From Alphaproteobacteria bacterium (GTDB lineage: Bacteria; Pseudomonadota; Alphaproteobacteria; Elsterales; Elsteraceae), in assembly GCA_004292755.1 (NCBI GenBank), contig RDXE01000039.1:1-64000 (forward strand): a stretch of 64,000 bases of DNA, read 5' to 3'. Positions within the stretch are counted from its first letter, which is position 1, and each line of letters opens with the position of its first letter. Below, in pieces: positions 38,599-47,697 of this stretch. A program made the position numbers and the translations under genes. Below the pieces are notes generated by a model. The model saw only the letters and a program-made list of their open reading frames with translations. It did no database searches and was not told the origin of the DNA.

Positions 38599-38605
38599 CT
38601 CCTCC
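38599..38605 (-). promoter_or_regulatory. Strong ribosome-binding site for the GTG start of the LysM gene
   Basis: GGAGGAG on the minus strand lies seven bases before the GTG at 38591 and directly before the membrane anchor, which decides this non-ATG start. Confidence 0.75.
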
Positions 38606-38863
38606 AAGCTTTACTGACTGTGCAGAGTCGGTCGGGTACAGGACCAGCCAGCGTCAACCGCATCCTCGCGGCGGTCACCATCCCCTCACCGTTGATACCT
38701 AGAGCACGGGCGCGCTGGCTGCAATCGCTCGCCGTACCCTTTTGCGGCGCCAGCCCGGAAATCTGGTCTATGGCGCGACAAAGCCCCTGGACGGATCAGG
38801 GTTTCAGTCTTTCTTATTGTCGCGCGCAGTCGCGCTGATCCGTTTTGAGGGGGAGAGTTCCGA

Positions 38864-39325
38864 ATGACCCGTGCCGTTTCGATAATCGCCGCCGTTGCCA
38901 TTGCAGCTGGGGCGCTGGTCAGCTTGCCATCGTCTGTATCCGCGCAAAGCGATCCGATTGCCGCGCGTAAAGAGATTTTCCAAAGCTTCTTGCGCAACGT
39001 GCGCGCCATCAATGGCGTGTTGCAAGCCAACGGCGATGTTCGCCCACTGGCGGCCACGGCGCAGGAAATGTCGGCCGCAGCCGACCGGTTGGCTCCACTG
39101 TTCCCAGCGGGCACGGGTCAGGGCCAGACCAGCGCCACCACCCGCGCGTTGCCAGAGATCTGGACCAACCTGCCTGCGTTCCAGGAGCGCGCGGTCGCCC
39201 TGAAGACGGCTCTCGCCACCTTCGGCACAGCGGCCGCGACGGGCGACGCAGCCCAGACGCGCACTGCCTTCCAAGGCATCGACGCGGCCTGCTCGGCCTG
39301 CCACACCCGCTTCCGGGCGCGCTAG
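38864..39325 (+). CDS. Cytochrome c' (class II cytochrome c)
   Basis: A 153-residue periplasmic haem protein. A signal peptide (residues 1-28, cleaved near VSAQS) precedes a four-helix-bundle pattern, and the haem site C143-SA-C146-H147 lies at the extreme C-terminus as expected for class II. The family binds NO and can protect against nitrosative stress. A GGGGGAGAG stretch precedes the ATG. The stop TAG shares the palindrome CTAG with the stop of the convergent NUDIX gene. The 272 bases upstream carry no other gene. Confidence 0.92.
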   Translation: MTRAVSIIAAVAIAAGALVSLPSSVSAQSDPIAARKEIFQSFLRNVRAINGVLQANGDVRPLAATAQEMSAAADRLAPLFPAGTGQGQTSATTRALPEIWTNLPAFQERAVALKTALATFGTAAATGDAAQTRTAFQGIDAACSACHTRFRAR

Positions 39326-39930
39326 GCCCGCTCTTCCCCGCTGGATCGAATCGCGGCGGCGGCCAGCAAGGTGGCGGCGTGGGAGGATGAGACGGTCATC
39401 CGCCCCGCCAGCACTGCCGCAACCACACGGGCCAGCGGCCAGAGCACAGTCGCCACCTCCTCACCGGGGTGCAGCTGTCGGTGACCGGCGAGGGTGGCGC
39501 CGGTTGCCAGATAGGCATGAACCCGATTGGTGTGGGTGGCCGGATTGGCCCAGGTGGTCAGCAACGGCTGGATGGGACCGCACAGATAGCCGGTCTCCTC
39601 CTCCAACTCGCGGCGGGCCGTTGCGGCTCCATCCTGCTCGCCCGCGTCCATCACACCGCCAGGCAGGCCCCAGATCACGCCGCCAGCACCCTGGCGATGC
39701 TCGCGCACCAGCACCACCTCGTCGTCCGGGGTCAGCGCGACAATGGTGACCCAGTCGGCATAGTCCAGCACATAGAACGGCTCAATACGATGGCCGGCAG
39801 CGGTGTCGCAGGCATCGGCGCGCAGATGGATCCACTGGTCTTGATGCACCGTGCGCGAATGAGCAACGCGCCAGGGCTGCGGATCATCGCCGGGTAGCGG
39901 CGGCAGCACGGCGACACCTGGGTCCCTCAT
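39322..39930 (-). CDS. NUDIX hydrolase, ADP-ribose pyrophosphatase-like
   Basis: A 202-residue protein. The Nudix box runs from GGVMDAGEQ to RRELEEETGY; one extra residue separates the first Glu from the REL block compared with the textbook spacing, a variant seen in other NUDIX subfamilies. Substrates of this type are nucleoside diphosphates linked to another moiety, for example ADP-ribose. The ATG at 39930 overlaps the stop of the cytochrome b561 gene (ATGA). The frame runs further upstream only as a shadow. Confidence 0.9.
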   Translation of the reverse strand: MRDPGVAVLPPLPGDDPQPWRVAHSRTVHQDQWIHLRADACDTAAGHRIEPFYVLDYADWVTIVALTPDDEVVLVREHRQGAGGVIWGLPGGVMDAGEQDGAATARRELEEETGYLCGPIQPLLTTWANPATHTNRVHAYLATGATLAGHRQLHPGEEVATVLWPLARVVAAVLAGRMTVSSSHAATLLAAAAIRSSGEERA

Positions 39931-40613
39931 GGCCGCAACACCTGGATGGTTCCGACGACGAGCGCAATGCTGAGCGCTAGCAGCCCCAGCGCCAGCAGCG
40001 GGTGGCCCGGCTTTGGCACGGGATGGCTGGCTGGCACAGCCTTGCGGCCCGTGATCATCGGCGTCACCAGATCCAACCCCACCAGGATACGGTAGAGCAC
40101 GATGGCCAGGACGTGCAGAGCAATCAAACCCACCACCACCCAGGCAAACTGGCGATGCAGGCTGGAAATCCACAGGCCCTGGTCATAGTCCAGGCGATCG
40201 GCCAGGGGGCCAAAGAACAGGATGTCGTTGTTGGAGAACAAGCCCATCCCCGCTTGCACGCCCAGCGCCAGCAGCATCGCCACCACGGCATAGCCACCCA
40301 ACGGATTGTGCCCAACCTCAGGATGCGCGGTGCGCCGGAGCACTAGGCCCAGATGATGAAGCGCCTGGGCGGGGCCGCGCACGAAATCAACAAAGCGCGC
40401 ATGGGTGCCACCAAACACGCCCCACAACACCCGAAACACCACCAGCACCAGGATCGCCATGCCGATCCGGCCATGCAGCGGCATCCAGGAGCTGCCTTGG
40501 CTGCCGGTCACGACGGCTGCCACCACCAGCACCACCAACAACCAGTGGAACAGGCGGGTCGGCACATCCCAAACAACCACAGTGCGCAGGGTGTTGGCGG
40601 GGGGCGGGGTCAT
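39927..40613 (-). CDS. Prokaryotic cytochrome b561-family membrane protein
   Basis: A 228-residue membrane protein with four haem-region helices and one extra C-terminal helix. Candidate haem-ligand histidines are in PTRLFHWLLV, SWMPLHGRIGM, WISSLHRQFAW and LIALHVLAIVLY. Family members carry electrons between quinol and a periplasmic partner. The opening VVVWDVPTRLFHWLLVV is typical of cytochrome b/hydrogenase b-type subunits. The partner is unknown; the convergent cytochrome c' gene is an appealing but unproved candidate. Confidence 0.92.
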   Translation of the reverse strand: MTPPPANTLRTVVVWDVPTRLFHWLLVVLVVAAVVTGSQGSSWMPLHGRIGMAILVLVVFRVLWGVFGGTHARFVDFVRGPAQALHHLGLVLRRTAHPEVGHNPLGGYAVVAMLLALGVQAGMGLFSNNDILFFGPLADRLDYDQGLWISSLHRQFAWVVVGLIALHVLAIVLYRILVGLDLVTPMITGRKAVPASHPVPKPGHPLLALGLLALSIALVVGTIQVLRP

Positions 40614-40694
40614 TGGCAACCTCCAACGGCGAAGAAGCAGACAGGGCACCCCGGCCACGCGTGCCAAAGGGGTTCCCCACAGGGGTTGGCTCAC

Positions 40695-40700
40695 TATAGT
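40695..40700 (+). promoter_or_regulatory. Possible -10 element for the LOG-family gene
   Basis: TATAGT lies 36 bases before the ATG at 40737 in a divergent gap. No good -35 match sits 16-18 bases upstream, so this is only a candidate. Confidence 0.3.
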
Positions 40701-40736
40701 GGGGCCACCGGTTCCGACAGAAGCCCTGCCCCATCC

Positions 40737-41327
40737 ATGGTTACGCCCTCCCCCCTTGCGATTTGTGTCTATTGTGGTTCGGCTGGCGACGTGCCGGACA
40801 GCTACCGTGCCGCTGCCGTGGCCCTTGGCCGCACCATTGGCGAGATCGGCGGCACCATGGTGTATGGCGGTGGCCGGGTCGGCCTGATGGGGCTGGCAGC
40901 CGACGCCGCCTTGGCCGCAGGCGCCACAGTGGTGGGCGTGATTCCCGACTTCCTGCGGCGACACGAAGTGGGTCACGGCTCGGTCAGCGAACTCATGGTG
41001 GTGGAAACCATGCATGAGCGCAAAGCATTGATGTATGAACGCTCCGACGCGTTCGTCGTCTTGCCCGGTGGATTTGGCACGCTGGACGAAGCGTTTGAGA
41101 TGCTGACCTGGCGGCAATTGGGCCTGCACGACAAGCCAATCCTGTTGCTGAACATCGATGGCTTTTGGTCGCCCCTGATCACTCTCATCCAGCATCTGGT
41201 TGCCACTGGCTTTGTCAAACCCGCAGCCGCCAGCCTGTTGACCGTGGTGGATCAGGTGGAAGCGGTGCTGCCAACCCTGGCCGCTCTGCCGCGCAGCACA
41301 GCCGATGTCCGCGCCAAGTGGGCGTGA
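40737..41327 (+). CDS. LOG-family protein (TIGR00730 Rossmann fold), nucleoside 5'-monophosphate phosphoribohydrolase
   Basis: A 196-residue Rossmann-fold protein. It has the opening ICVYCGSAGDVPDSY, the phosphate loop MVYGGGRVGLMG, and the signature VETMHERKALMYERSDAFVV then LPGGFGTLDEAFE (PGGxGTxxE). Family members cleave cytokinin riboside monophosphates or AMP to base plus ribose 5-phosphate. In a non-plant-associated bacterium it may serve nucleotide turnover. The longer frame back to 40353 overlaps the cytochrome b561 gene and is rejected. Confidence 0.93.
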   Translation: MVTPSPLAICVYCGSAGDVPDSYRAAAVALGRTIGEIGGTMVYGGGRVGLMGLAADAALAAGATVVGVIPDFLRRHEVGHGSVSELMVVETMHERKALMYERSDAFVVLPGGFGTLDEAFEMLTWRQLGLHDKPILLLNIDGFWSPLITLIQHLVATGFVKPAAASLLTVVDQVEAVLPTLAALPRSTADVRAKWA

Positions 41328-41445
41328 CACCACTCACGGGTTGCGGGTATCGCCGCGATTGCTATGCTGCGGGCCGCCCCGTCCGGGCTCCGGCGTGCCG
41401 TAGCGACTGGTCTTCCTGCCCGGACCCTCTCCCCGGAGTGATTCC

Positions 41446-42666
41446 ATGACCAAGATCAAGGTCGTCAACCCGATTGTTGAGCTCGATGGCGATGAGATGA
41501 CGCGGATCATCTGGAAAATGATCCGTGAAAAGCTGATCCTGCCTTATCTGGATGTTGATCTGAAGTATTACGATCTTGGCATCGAATACCGGGACCAGAC
41601 CGACGACAAGGTGACCGTGGAAGCCGCCGAGGCGATCGCCAAGTACGGCGTTGGGGTGAAGTGCGCAACCATCACCCCCGATGAAGCGCGCGTGGAAGAG
41701 TTCAAGTTGAAGAAGATGTGGAAGTCGCCCAACGGCACAATCCGCAACATCTTGAACGGCACCGTGTTCCGCGAGCCGATCATTTGCAAAAATGTGCCGC
41801 GCCTGATCCCTGGCTGGACCCAGCCAATCGTGATCGGTCGCCACGCCTTCGGTGACCAATACCGTGCGACGGATTTCCGCGTGCCGGGCAAGGGCACCTT
41901 GTCAATGACCTTCACGCCGGACGATGGCAGCGCGCCCACGCCCTACGAAGTGTTCCACTTCGATGGTCCCGGCGTTGCTATGGGCATGTACAATGTGGAC
42001 GAGTCGATCCGCGGCTTTGCGCGCGCCTGCTTCAATTACGGCTTGCAGCGCCGCTGGCCGGTGTACCTCTCCACCAAGAACACCATCCTGAAGGCCTATG
42101 ACGGTCGCTTTAAGGACCTGTTCCAGGAAATCTTTGACGCCGAGTTTGCCGAGGCCTTCAAGGCCAAGGGTGTCACCTACGAGCACCGCCTGATCGACGA
42201 CATGGTCGCCTCGGCGCTGAAGTGGTCCGGTGGCTTTGTCTGGGCGACCAAAAACTATGATGGCGACGTGCAATCGGACACGGTGGCGCAGGGTTTCGGC
42301 TCGCTTGGCCTGATGACCTCGGTGCTGCTGTCGCCGGACGGCAAGACCGTGGAGGCCGAGGCCGCCCACGGCACCGTCACCCGCCACTATCGCGAGCACC
42401 AGAAGGGCCGCGAAACCTCCACCAACCCGATCGCCTCGATCTTCGCCTGGACCCGCGGCCTGTGGTACCGCGGCGAGTTCGACGGCACGCCCGACGTCAA
42501 ATCCTTCGCCGAGCGGCTGGAGAAGGTGTGCGTGGACACCGTTGAAAGCGGTGCCATGACCAAGGACTTGGCCCTGCTGATCGGCCCGGACCAGCGCTGG
42601 CTGTCCACCAACCAGTTCCTGGAAACCGTGGTCGCCAACATGGAAACGGAGATGTCCCGCGCCTAA
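41446..42666 (+). CDS. icd: NADP-dependent isocitrate dehydrogenase
   Basis: A 406-residue TCA-cycle enzyme of the IDP type found in alphaproteobacteria and eukaryotes. It shows [77 protein letters not shown] and the NADP-binding [24 protein letters not shown] precedes the ATG. It is monocistronic and ends in a strong hairpin. Confidence 0.97.
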   Translation: MTKIKVVNPIVELDGDEMTRIIWKMIREKLILPYLDVDLKYYDLGIEYRDQTDDKVTVEAAEAIAKYGVGVKCATITPDEARVEEFKLKKMWKSPNGTIRNILNGTVFREPIICKNVPRLIPGWTQPIVIGRHAFGDQYRATDFRVPGKGTLSMTFTPDDGSAPTPYEVFHFDGPGVAMGMYNVDESIRGFARACFNYGLQRRWPVYLSTKNTILKAYDGRFKDLFQEIFDAEFAEAFKAKGVTYEHRLIDDMVASALKWSGGFVWATKNYDGDVQSDTVAQGFGSLGLMTSVLLSPDGKTVEAEAAHGTVTRHYREHQKGRETSTNPIASIFAWTRGLWYRGEFDGTPDVKSFAERLEKVCVDTVESGAMTKDLALLIGPDQRWLSTNQFLETVVANMETEMSRA

Positions 42667-42670
42667 CCAA

Positions 42671-42704
42671 CAGCGGTGGGGAGGGTCCGCCCTCCCCACC
42701 GCTG
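42671..42704. terminator. Hairpin terminator downstream of icd
   Basis: A perfect 15-bp inverted repeat (CAGCGGTGGGGAGGG and its complement) with a four-base TCCG loop starts four bases after the icd stop. There is no T-run, but the stem is very stable; it also stands downstream of the convergent higA gene and could serve both. Confidence 0.65.
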
Positions 42705-42840
42705 CGGTTGGCCGGACCGAGTGACTGGATGGCAGTGCAAGCTGGCGCCGGACGGAGACACGGCGCCGTGGAGCAATGGCAGTCCGAACCGGTGCAGCCT
42801 AGAGCGACTGCATCTCTCCATAGCCACCAACCCTACTACG

Positions 42841-43152
42841 CTACTCCGCAGCCTCGACCAGTCGAATGTCCAGTCGCTTGCCAAGGGCACGGGCTGCCCG
42901 CTCCAGCGTGTCCAGTGAGACTGCAACATTGCGTGGGTCCAGCACTCGGTCGACTTGGGTGCGGCTGGTCCTCATCTGCTTTGCTAGGGCGCCCTTGGAC
43001 ATATCGCGATCAATCCGCGCTCGGTCCAATTGCCAGGCGATCACCGCTTTGATCGCCTCACCATAGACTTCCTCCCGGATGCCGCACTCTTCCAAAAAGC
43101 GTTCGAAGGTGCTGCCGACAGGCTCGACAGGGGTGAGTGGTTTGTCGTCCAT
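42841..43152 (-). CDS. higA: Helix-turn-helix antitoxin, HigA-like
   Basis: A 103-residue protein. Residues about 45-100 form an XRE-type helix-turn-helix: MSKGALAKQMRTSRTQVDRV followed by NVAVSLDTLERAARALGKRL. The ATG at 43152 lies two bases after the toxin stop; an alternative start at 43191 would overlap the toxin. Toxin-first order is characteristic of HigBA. The antitoxin is expected to bind toxin and repress its own promoter, where a palindrome is visible. Confidence 0.83.
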   Translation of the reverse strand: MDDKPLTPVEPVGSTFERFLEECGIREEVYGEAIKAVIAWQLDRARIDRDMSKGALAKQMRTSRTQVDRVLDPRNVAVSLDTLERAARALGKRLDIRLVEAAE

Positions 43153-43154
43153 CG

Positions 43155-43517
43155 TCACGATCTCCGTTTGCGCTGTTTGTAGCTCTTCCACCGATCGTTG
43201 GCTTTCTCAATATCGGCGTTTTGGTCTGTTTTGCCCTCGTTGCCGTGCAGCAAAACCATCTCAGCACGCTCAATCGCAAAGTAAGTTCTGGCTTCGACTT
43301 TTCCGTCCTTAATTGTTGATCGAATCACCATAAGCTTCGGGTACCCCTGCACTGCTTCACACACCGGCATCCCGATAGGCCATCCGAACTCTACCCTTGC
43401 GATATCCTGACCAACTATTTTCCGATCTTGGTCAGAAAGACCCAAAAGCCAATCTCTAACTGCTTCTCGGCCAGCCTCCGTTTGGTAGAAACGAGCTCCG
43501 ATCCTCTTGATCCTCAT
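43155..43517 (-). CDS. higB: RelE/HigB-family toxin (Gp49-like)
   Basis: A 120-residue protein with the RelE-fold pattern: AVRDWLLGLSDQDRKIVGQD, WPIGMPVCEAV, LMVIRSTIKDGKVEARTYFA and the terminal ERAEMVLLHGNEGKTDQNAD followed by IEKANDRW. This layout is that of the phage Gp49-like/HigB group, which cleaves mRNA on the ribosome. GGAGG sits six bases before the ATG. The pair is small, self-contained and lies between icd and the phosphonate operon. Confidence 0.85.
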   Translation of the reverse strand: MRIKRIGARFYQTEAGREAVRDWLLGLSDQDRKIVGQDIARVEFGWPIGMPVCEAVQGYPKLMVIRSTIKDGKVEARTYFAIERAEMVLLHGNEGKTDQNADIEKANDRWKSYKQRKRRS

Positions 43518-43528
43518 TGCCTGCCTCC

Positions 43529-43550
43529 AATGTACCGTATCCGGTACATT
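43529..43550. promoter_or_regulatory. Palindromic operator of the higBA promoter
   Basis: A perfect 9-bp inverted repeat, AATGTACCG and CGGTACATT, separated by TATC, lies 11 bases upstream of the higB start. Position and symmetry fit an autoregulatory site for the HigA dimer, as in other type II toxin-antitoxin operons. The binding protein is inferred. Confidence 0.65.
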
Positions 43551-43761
43551 TCAAGCTCGGCGTTATCTGCATGAGGCGTTGCACTTGCCGCATGATTTGC
43601 CAGCCGCATCGCATCCGAAGGCAGAGGATGTCGAACTTCTTTGCACAAAATCAATCCACAGGAAGCACGCCACGGCCAGGGCGATATCAATGGACCGTGG
43701 TGTGTAATCCAATCACACCGACGCATGCCTTGTTGCGAACGGGGTGCGCCCCCTCCTCCCC

Positions 43762-44895
43762 CTACCCGACTGGCGGCGCAAGCTTGATCTTGGCCAGGGC
43801 TTCCTCTGCAAGGCCGAACGCGGTGCTCGCACCGGTGCCGCTGGTGACGGCGACCACGGCGATCCGCTCGTCGACACGCTCTACCAGGGCGTCGACGGTC
43901 GCACTGCCGTAGACGCCGACCCAGCGGTTCAACACGCGAGACTGGCGGAGGTCGAGGGTGCGATGGGCGAGGGTCAGGATTAAATCGTCAACCGCTTCGT
44001 CGGCCATATCATCAACCGTCGGCGCATAGGCGTGGCTGTCGCCCACCACCAGGGACCCGTCCTGATTTTGCACCACGATCAAATGGATGCCGGCCGCCAG
44101 TTCTGCAGCGGCTGTCTGCGCCAGGGCACCGGCAAGGGCTGGCTGTGAGGGGGCGACGCGATAGCCGCGATAGCGCACCAGACCAAGGTCGCTCATCACT
44201 GCAGCTGGCAAGCGCCAACCGGGATCGGTGAGGCGCAGCATTTGCAACTTGCACTCCTGCGGTGCAAAGCGCTCAAAAACCTCGGGATAGAGGGTGCGAT
44301 AGTCGTGACCCGCACACACAATCACGTGGCGGGCGGGTACCTCTCCACCGGCGTGGAGCACGCGGTTGCGGCCAATGCCAGTCACCGCCACGGGGCGCAG
44401 GAAGGTGACCCCCCAGCGTTCCGCCAACCAAGCAGCAAAGCGCGGGATGGCAGTTGGCGAGTCAACCCGCAGCTCATGGGGGGACCACAGGGCAGCTGTC
44501 AGCGCGGGGTCAATGGCTTGGGGAAGGCGAGCGCGCAGTGCATCAGGGTCCAGCAGCTCGCACCCCTCGGCCATGGGATGGGCCAGAAACTCCTGCAACA
44601 CAGTCTTGGCCAGTGGGGAATGGGCCAGCATGGCAAGGCCGCGATGGCAGACCGGGATCGATGCCGCCTCGGCCACCTCAGCCCAATGACGGCGGCTGCG
44701 GCGCGCGCGGTCCCAGGTCTGATCCACCCCCTGCCCCGTCACCGTGACAAAGCCGAAGTTGCGCACCGAAGCGCCGTTGGCCTGGTGGTCACGATCAAAC
44801 ACCACCACGCGATACCCAGCCTTGGCAGCCAGATAGGCATGGGCCAGACCAACCACACCCGCCCCAATCACCGCCACATCGAACGCACCGCTCAT
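43762..44895 (-). CDS. FAD-dependent oxidoreductase of the aminoalkylphosphonate cluster (TIGR03364-like)
   Basis: A 377-residue DAO-fold flavoprotein. The FAD motif is DVAVIGAGVVGLAHAYLAAK, followed by VVFDRDHQANGASVRNFGFV, and the C-terminal contact VVAVTSGTGASTAFGLAEEA. Proteins of this type recur in bacterial 2-aminoethylphosphonate clusters and can release phosphonoacetaldehyde from (N-substituted) aminoethylphosphonate by oxidation. Its ATG overlaps the permease stop (ATGA), so it is the last gene of the phosphonate operon. No PhnW transaminase is present; this enzyme is the best candidate to replace it. Confidence 0.85.
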   Translation of the reverse strand: MSGAFDVAVIGAGVVGLAHAYLAAKAGYRVVVFDRDHQANGASVRNFGFVTVTGQGVDQTWDRARRSRRHWAEVAEAASIPVCHRGLAMLAHSPLAKTVLQEFLAHPMAEGCELLDPDALRARLPQAIDPALTAALWSPHELRVDSPTAIPRFAAWLAERWGVTFLRPVAVTGIGRNRVLHAGGEVPARHVIVCAGHDYRTLYPEVFERFAPQECKLQMLRLTDPGWRLPAAVMSDLGLVRYRGYRVAPSQPALAGALAQTAAAELAAGIHLIVVQNQDGSLVVGDSHAYAPTVDDMADEAVDDLILTLAHRTLDLRQSRVLNRWVGVYGSATVDALVERVDERIAVVAVTSGTGASTAFGLAEEALAKIKLAPPVG

Positions 44896-46586
44896 CCCGT
44901 TCCCTCCCGCCCTTGGCGGCTCCAGGCACTGGTGGTGCCATCAATCCAAGCAGACACCACCAACGCCAGCAGCTTTACTGCCAGACATAGAGCCACAATC
45001 ACCATCGCCATTGCGGCAGCGGATGCTGTCGCTCCCGTCTCTTCCAGGTGAATGATGGCGATGGCAGCGGTCTTGGTGTCTGGCACGTACAGGAAGATGA
45101 TCGCTGACAAGGTGGTGGCGGCGTACAGGAAAAAGAACATCCAAATGTTCACCAGAGTCTGTGCCGACAGCGGCACAATCACCCGCACCAGCGTGCGGCT
45201 AACCGGTACCTTCAGTGACGCCGAAACCTGCTCAAACTCGCGATCGATGCCCTTCAAGGCCGTAGTGGCTGTGAGGAAGCTCACGGGAAACTGGCGGACA
45301 ATGGTGTTCAACACCAACAGCGCCATGGTTCCATACAGGAAGTTGAGTGGGTTCCAAGGCGCATTGAAGAAAAAGATAAAGCCGATGCCCAACACCAGAC
45401 CCGGCACCGCCAGCGGCACCATCGCCATCGCCCGCACAGCCGTCGCCGCCCCGCGCGCAACACGGGCGCGATCCGCCAACCAGGCCGCCAGGAAGGTGAT
45501 CGGGGTGCCAATGGTGGCCGACCACAGAGCAAGCGTCAGTGTGTTGCCAACCGAGGACCAGCCAGCCGCATCGACCTCTTCAAAGTGATAATGCCGCCAC
45601 GTGAAGGCGAGGTTGTAGGGCCAGTATTGAATCACACTGGCCCATGCCGCCATGCCCAGAACGGCGAGGATGGTCAGCGCCACCAGCGCTGAGATGCCAA
45701 ACAGTACAGCGTCGCGGGTCGGATTGACTGGCGGATGGTAGGGAACCGCGCGCGCCGTGATCAACGCGACTTGGCGGCGTTGTACCCAGCGGTCAACCCA
45801 GAATGCCGCCACAGCAGGCAGCAGCAAAACCAGCCCGATGGTCGCCCCCATCGGGAAGTTTTGCTGCCCAACCACTTGCTTGTAGACATCGGTTGCCAGC
45901 ACCGGCACCTGTCCGCCGATGATCTTGGCGATGCCAAAATCCGTCACCACTTCGGTGAAGACAACGACGATCGCCGACACCACGCCATAGCGCGCCCCCG
46001 GCAGTGTGATGGTCCAGAACACCCGCCACGCCGGTGTGCGCAGCGCCGTCGCAGCCTCATAGAGCCGCGCATCGGCTGCCGCCAGACCCGTGGCAATCAA
46101 CACCAGCGCGTGGGGAAAGGTATAGAACACCTGGGCTGCAACAATGCCACCCAGCCCATAAATCCCCTCCCCCGCGGGCAGCAGGAAGCGCAAGAACCCT
46201 TGATTGCCAAACAGATAGATCAAAGCCAGGGCTGGCAGCACCGATGGTGCCAGCAGTGGGACAGCCGCCACGGCATGAAACAACCCGCGCAGCGGCAACC
46301 GCGCGCGGGTGAGCGCATAGGCATAGACAAACGCAATCGGCACCACGATCACCACAGTCAACACAGCGATCAGCACGCTGTTGACGGCGGAGGTGGCAAG
46401 TTGTGGTGTGGACAGGTAGCGGGCAAGGTTTGCCAAACCGACAAACGCCCCATCGCGATCCTGCATCACCAGCCAGAACAAGCTGACCAGCGGCAGCACA
46501 AGGCCGACAACCAGCCCAGCAACCGTCAGCGCAAGACCAGCGCGCATCCAGTGATCATCGCGGGAGGCGACGTGCGCCATCCTCAT
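44892..46586 (-). CDS. ABC transporter permease, two-domain, aminoethylphosphonate type
   Basis: A 564-residue inner-membrane permease made of two fused binding-protein-dependent permease domains, about twelve hydrophobic segments in all. Each half has an EAA-like loop: DARLYEAATALRTPAWRVFW and DREFEQVSASLKVPVSRTLV. A single fused permease with one ATPase and one binding protein is the layout of the PhnSTU2-type 2-aminoethylphosphonate importer. The ATG at 46586 overlaps the ATPase stop; an ATG at 46580 is an alternative. Confidence 0.9.
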   Translation of the reverse strand: MRMAHVASRDDHWMRAGLALTVAGLVVGLVLPLVSLFWLVMQDRDGAFVGLANLARYLSTPQLATSAVNSVLIAVLTVVIVVPIAFVYAYALTRARLPLRGLFHAVAAVPLLAPSVLPALALIYLFGNQGFLRFLLPAGEGIYGLGGIVAAQVFYTFPHALVLIATGLAAADARLYEAATALRTPAWRVFWTITLPGARYGVVSAIVVVFTEVVTDFGIAKIIGGQVPVLATDVYKQVVGQQNFPMGATIGLVLLLPAVAAFWVDRWVQRRQVALITARAVPYHPPVNPTRDAVLFGISALVALTILAVLGMAAWASVIQYWPYNLAFTWRHYHFEEVDAAGWSSVGNTLTLALWSATIGTPITFLAAWLADRARVARGAATAVRAMAMVPLAVPGLVLGIGFIFFFNAPWNPLNFLYGTMALLVLNTIVRQFPVSFLTATTALKGIDREFEQVSASLKVPVSRTLVRVIVPLSAQTLVNIWMFFFLYAATTLSAIIFLYVPDTKTAAIAIIHLEETGATASAAAMAMVIVALCLAVKLLALVVSAWIDGTTSAWSRQGREGTG

Positions 46587-47692
46587 GCCCCTGCGAAGAA
46601 CCGGAGGGACTGAGCCGGTATCTCCACAGCAACATTCGCTCCAATCACCAGCGGGACCAGCCGAGGGTCCCCCGCCGGATGGTCAACCAGGATCGGGGCC
46701 TGATCCGGCAGCCCGATGTCGATGGCAAAGCGCACCACAGGACCTAGGAACTCCCGCGAAACCACCTGACCAGCATAACCACTGTCTGCCAACACACAAT
46801 GTTCAGGCCGCACCCGTGCCAGCCAGCGACCATTCGCCAGCGCTGGCTCAATGCCGCGCTCTGTTGGCAGTGAGATTGGCCCGGCCTTGAACACGCCATC
46901 GCGCACCACACCGCGAATTGCTGTGCTAGTGCCAATGAATTCCGCAATAAACGCTGTGGATGGATGGTTGTAGAGAGTGTCCGGAGCACCCGACTGCTCA
47001 ACCACACCTTTGTTCATGACCACGACAAGGTCGCCCATGGTCATCGCTTCTTCCTGGTCATGGGTGACCAGGATGGTGGTGATGCCAAGACGGCGCTGCA
47101 GCGCGCGAATTTCTTGGCGCAGATGCAGCCGCACCTGGGCGTCCAGCGCCGACAGCGGTTCATCCAGCAGCAACAAACCCGGCTCCAGCGCCAGGGCACG
47201 GGCCAGGGCAACCCGCTGCTGCTGGCCACCAGACATCTGGGCCGGATACTTCGCCTCTGCCCCCTGCAAGCCGACCAGGGCCAGCAGGTCCGCCACCCGG
47301 CGCCGACGCTCCGGCAAGGCTATCCCGCGATTGGCAAGGCCATAGCCGACATTGTCGCCGATGGAGAGGTTTGGAAACAAAGCGTAGGACTGAAACACAA
47401 TGCCAAAATCGCGCGCCTCGGGTGGCAGGCGGGAGATGTCTCGCCCAGCCTGCACCACACGACCACCGTCCTGGCTTTCAAGACCCGCCACCACGCGCAA
47501 CAGCGTCGACTTGCCGCAGCCGGACGGGCCGAGGATGGCGACCAGCGCCCCCCTCGGCACCTCGAGATCGACGCCTGCCAGCGCGGTAAAGCGCCCAAAC
47601 CGCTTGGTGATCTGGGAGAGGGAGAGGAATACCTCCCCCTCCCCCGCCACCACATGGGCACCCGTGTCGGGTCCTGACGGACGAGTGGTCAT
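46583..47692 (-). CDS. ABC transporter ATP-binding protein, aminoethylphosphonate type
   Basis: A 369-residue ATPase. Walker A GPSGCGKSTLLR, Q-loop VFQSYALFPNLS, signature MSGGQQQRVALARAL, Walker B LLLLDEPLSALD and the H-loop LVTHDQEEAMTM are all present, and a C-terminal TOBE-like domain starts near residue 270. It powers the fused permease that follows. The ATG at 47692 is five bases after the binding-protein stop; a start at 47737 would run into that gene. Confidence 0.93.
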   Translation of the reverse strand: MTTRPSGPDTGAHVVAGEGEVFLSLSQITKRFGRFTALAGVDLEVPRGALVAILGPSGCGKSTLLRVVAGLESQDGGRVVQAGRDISRLPPEARDFGIVFQSYALFPNLSIGDNVGYGLANRGIALPERRRRVADLLALVGLQGAEAKYPAQMSGGQQQRVALARALALEPGLLLLDEPLSALDAQVRLHLRQEIRALQRRLGITTILVTHDQEEAMTMGDLVVVMNKGVVEQSGAPDTLYNHPSTAFIAEFIGTSTAIRGVVRDGVFKAGPISLPTERGIEPALANGRWLARVRPEHCVLADSGYAGQVVSREFLGPVVRFAIDIGLPDQAPILVDHPAGDPRLVPLVIGANVAVEIPAQSLRFFAGA

Positions 47693-47697
47693 CCCAA

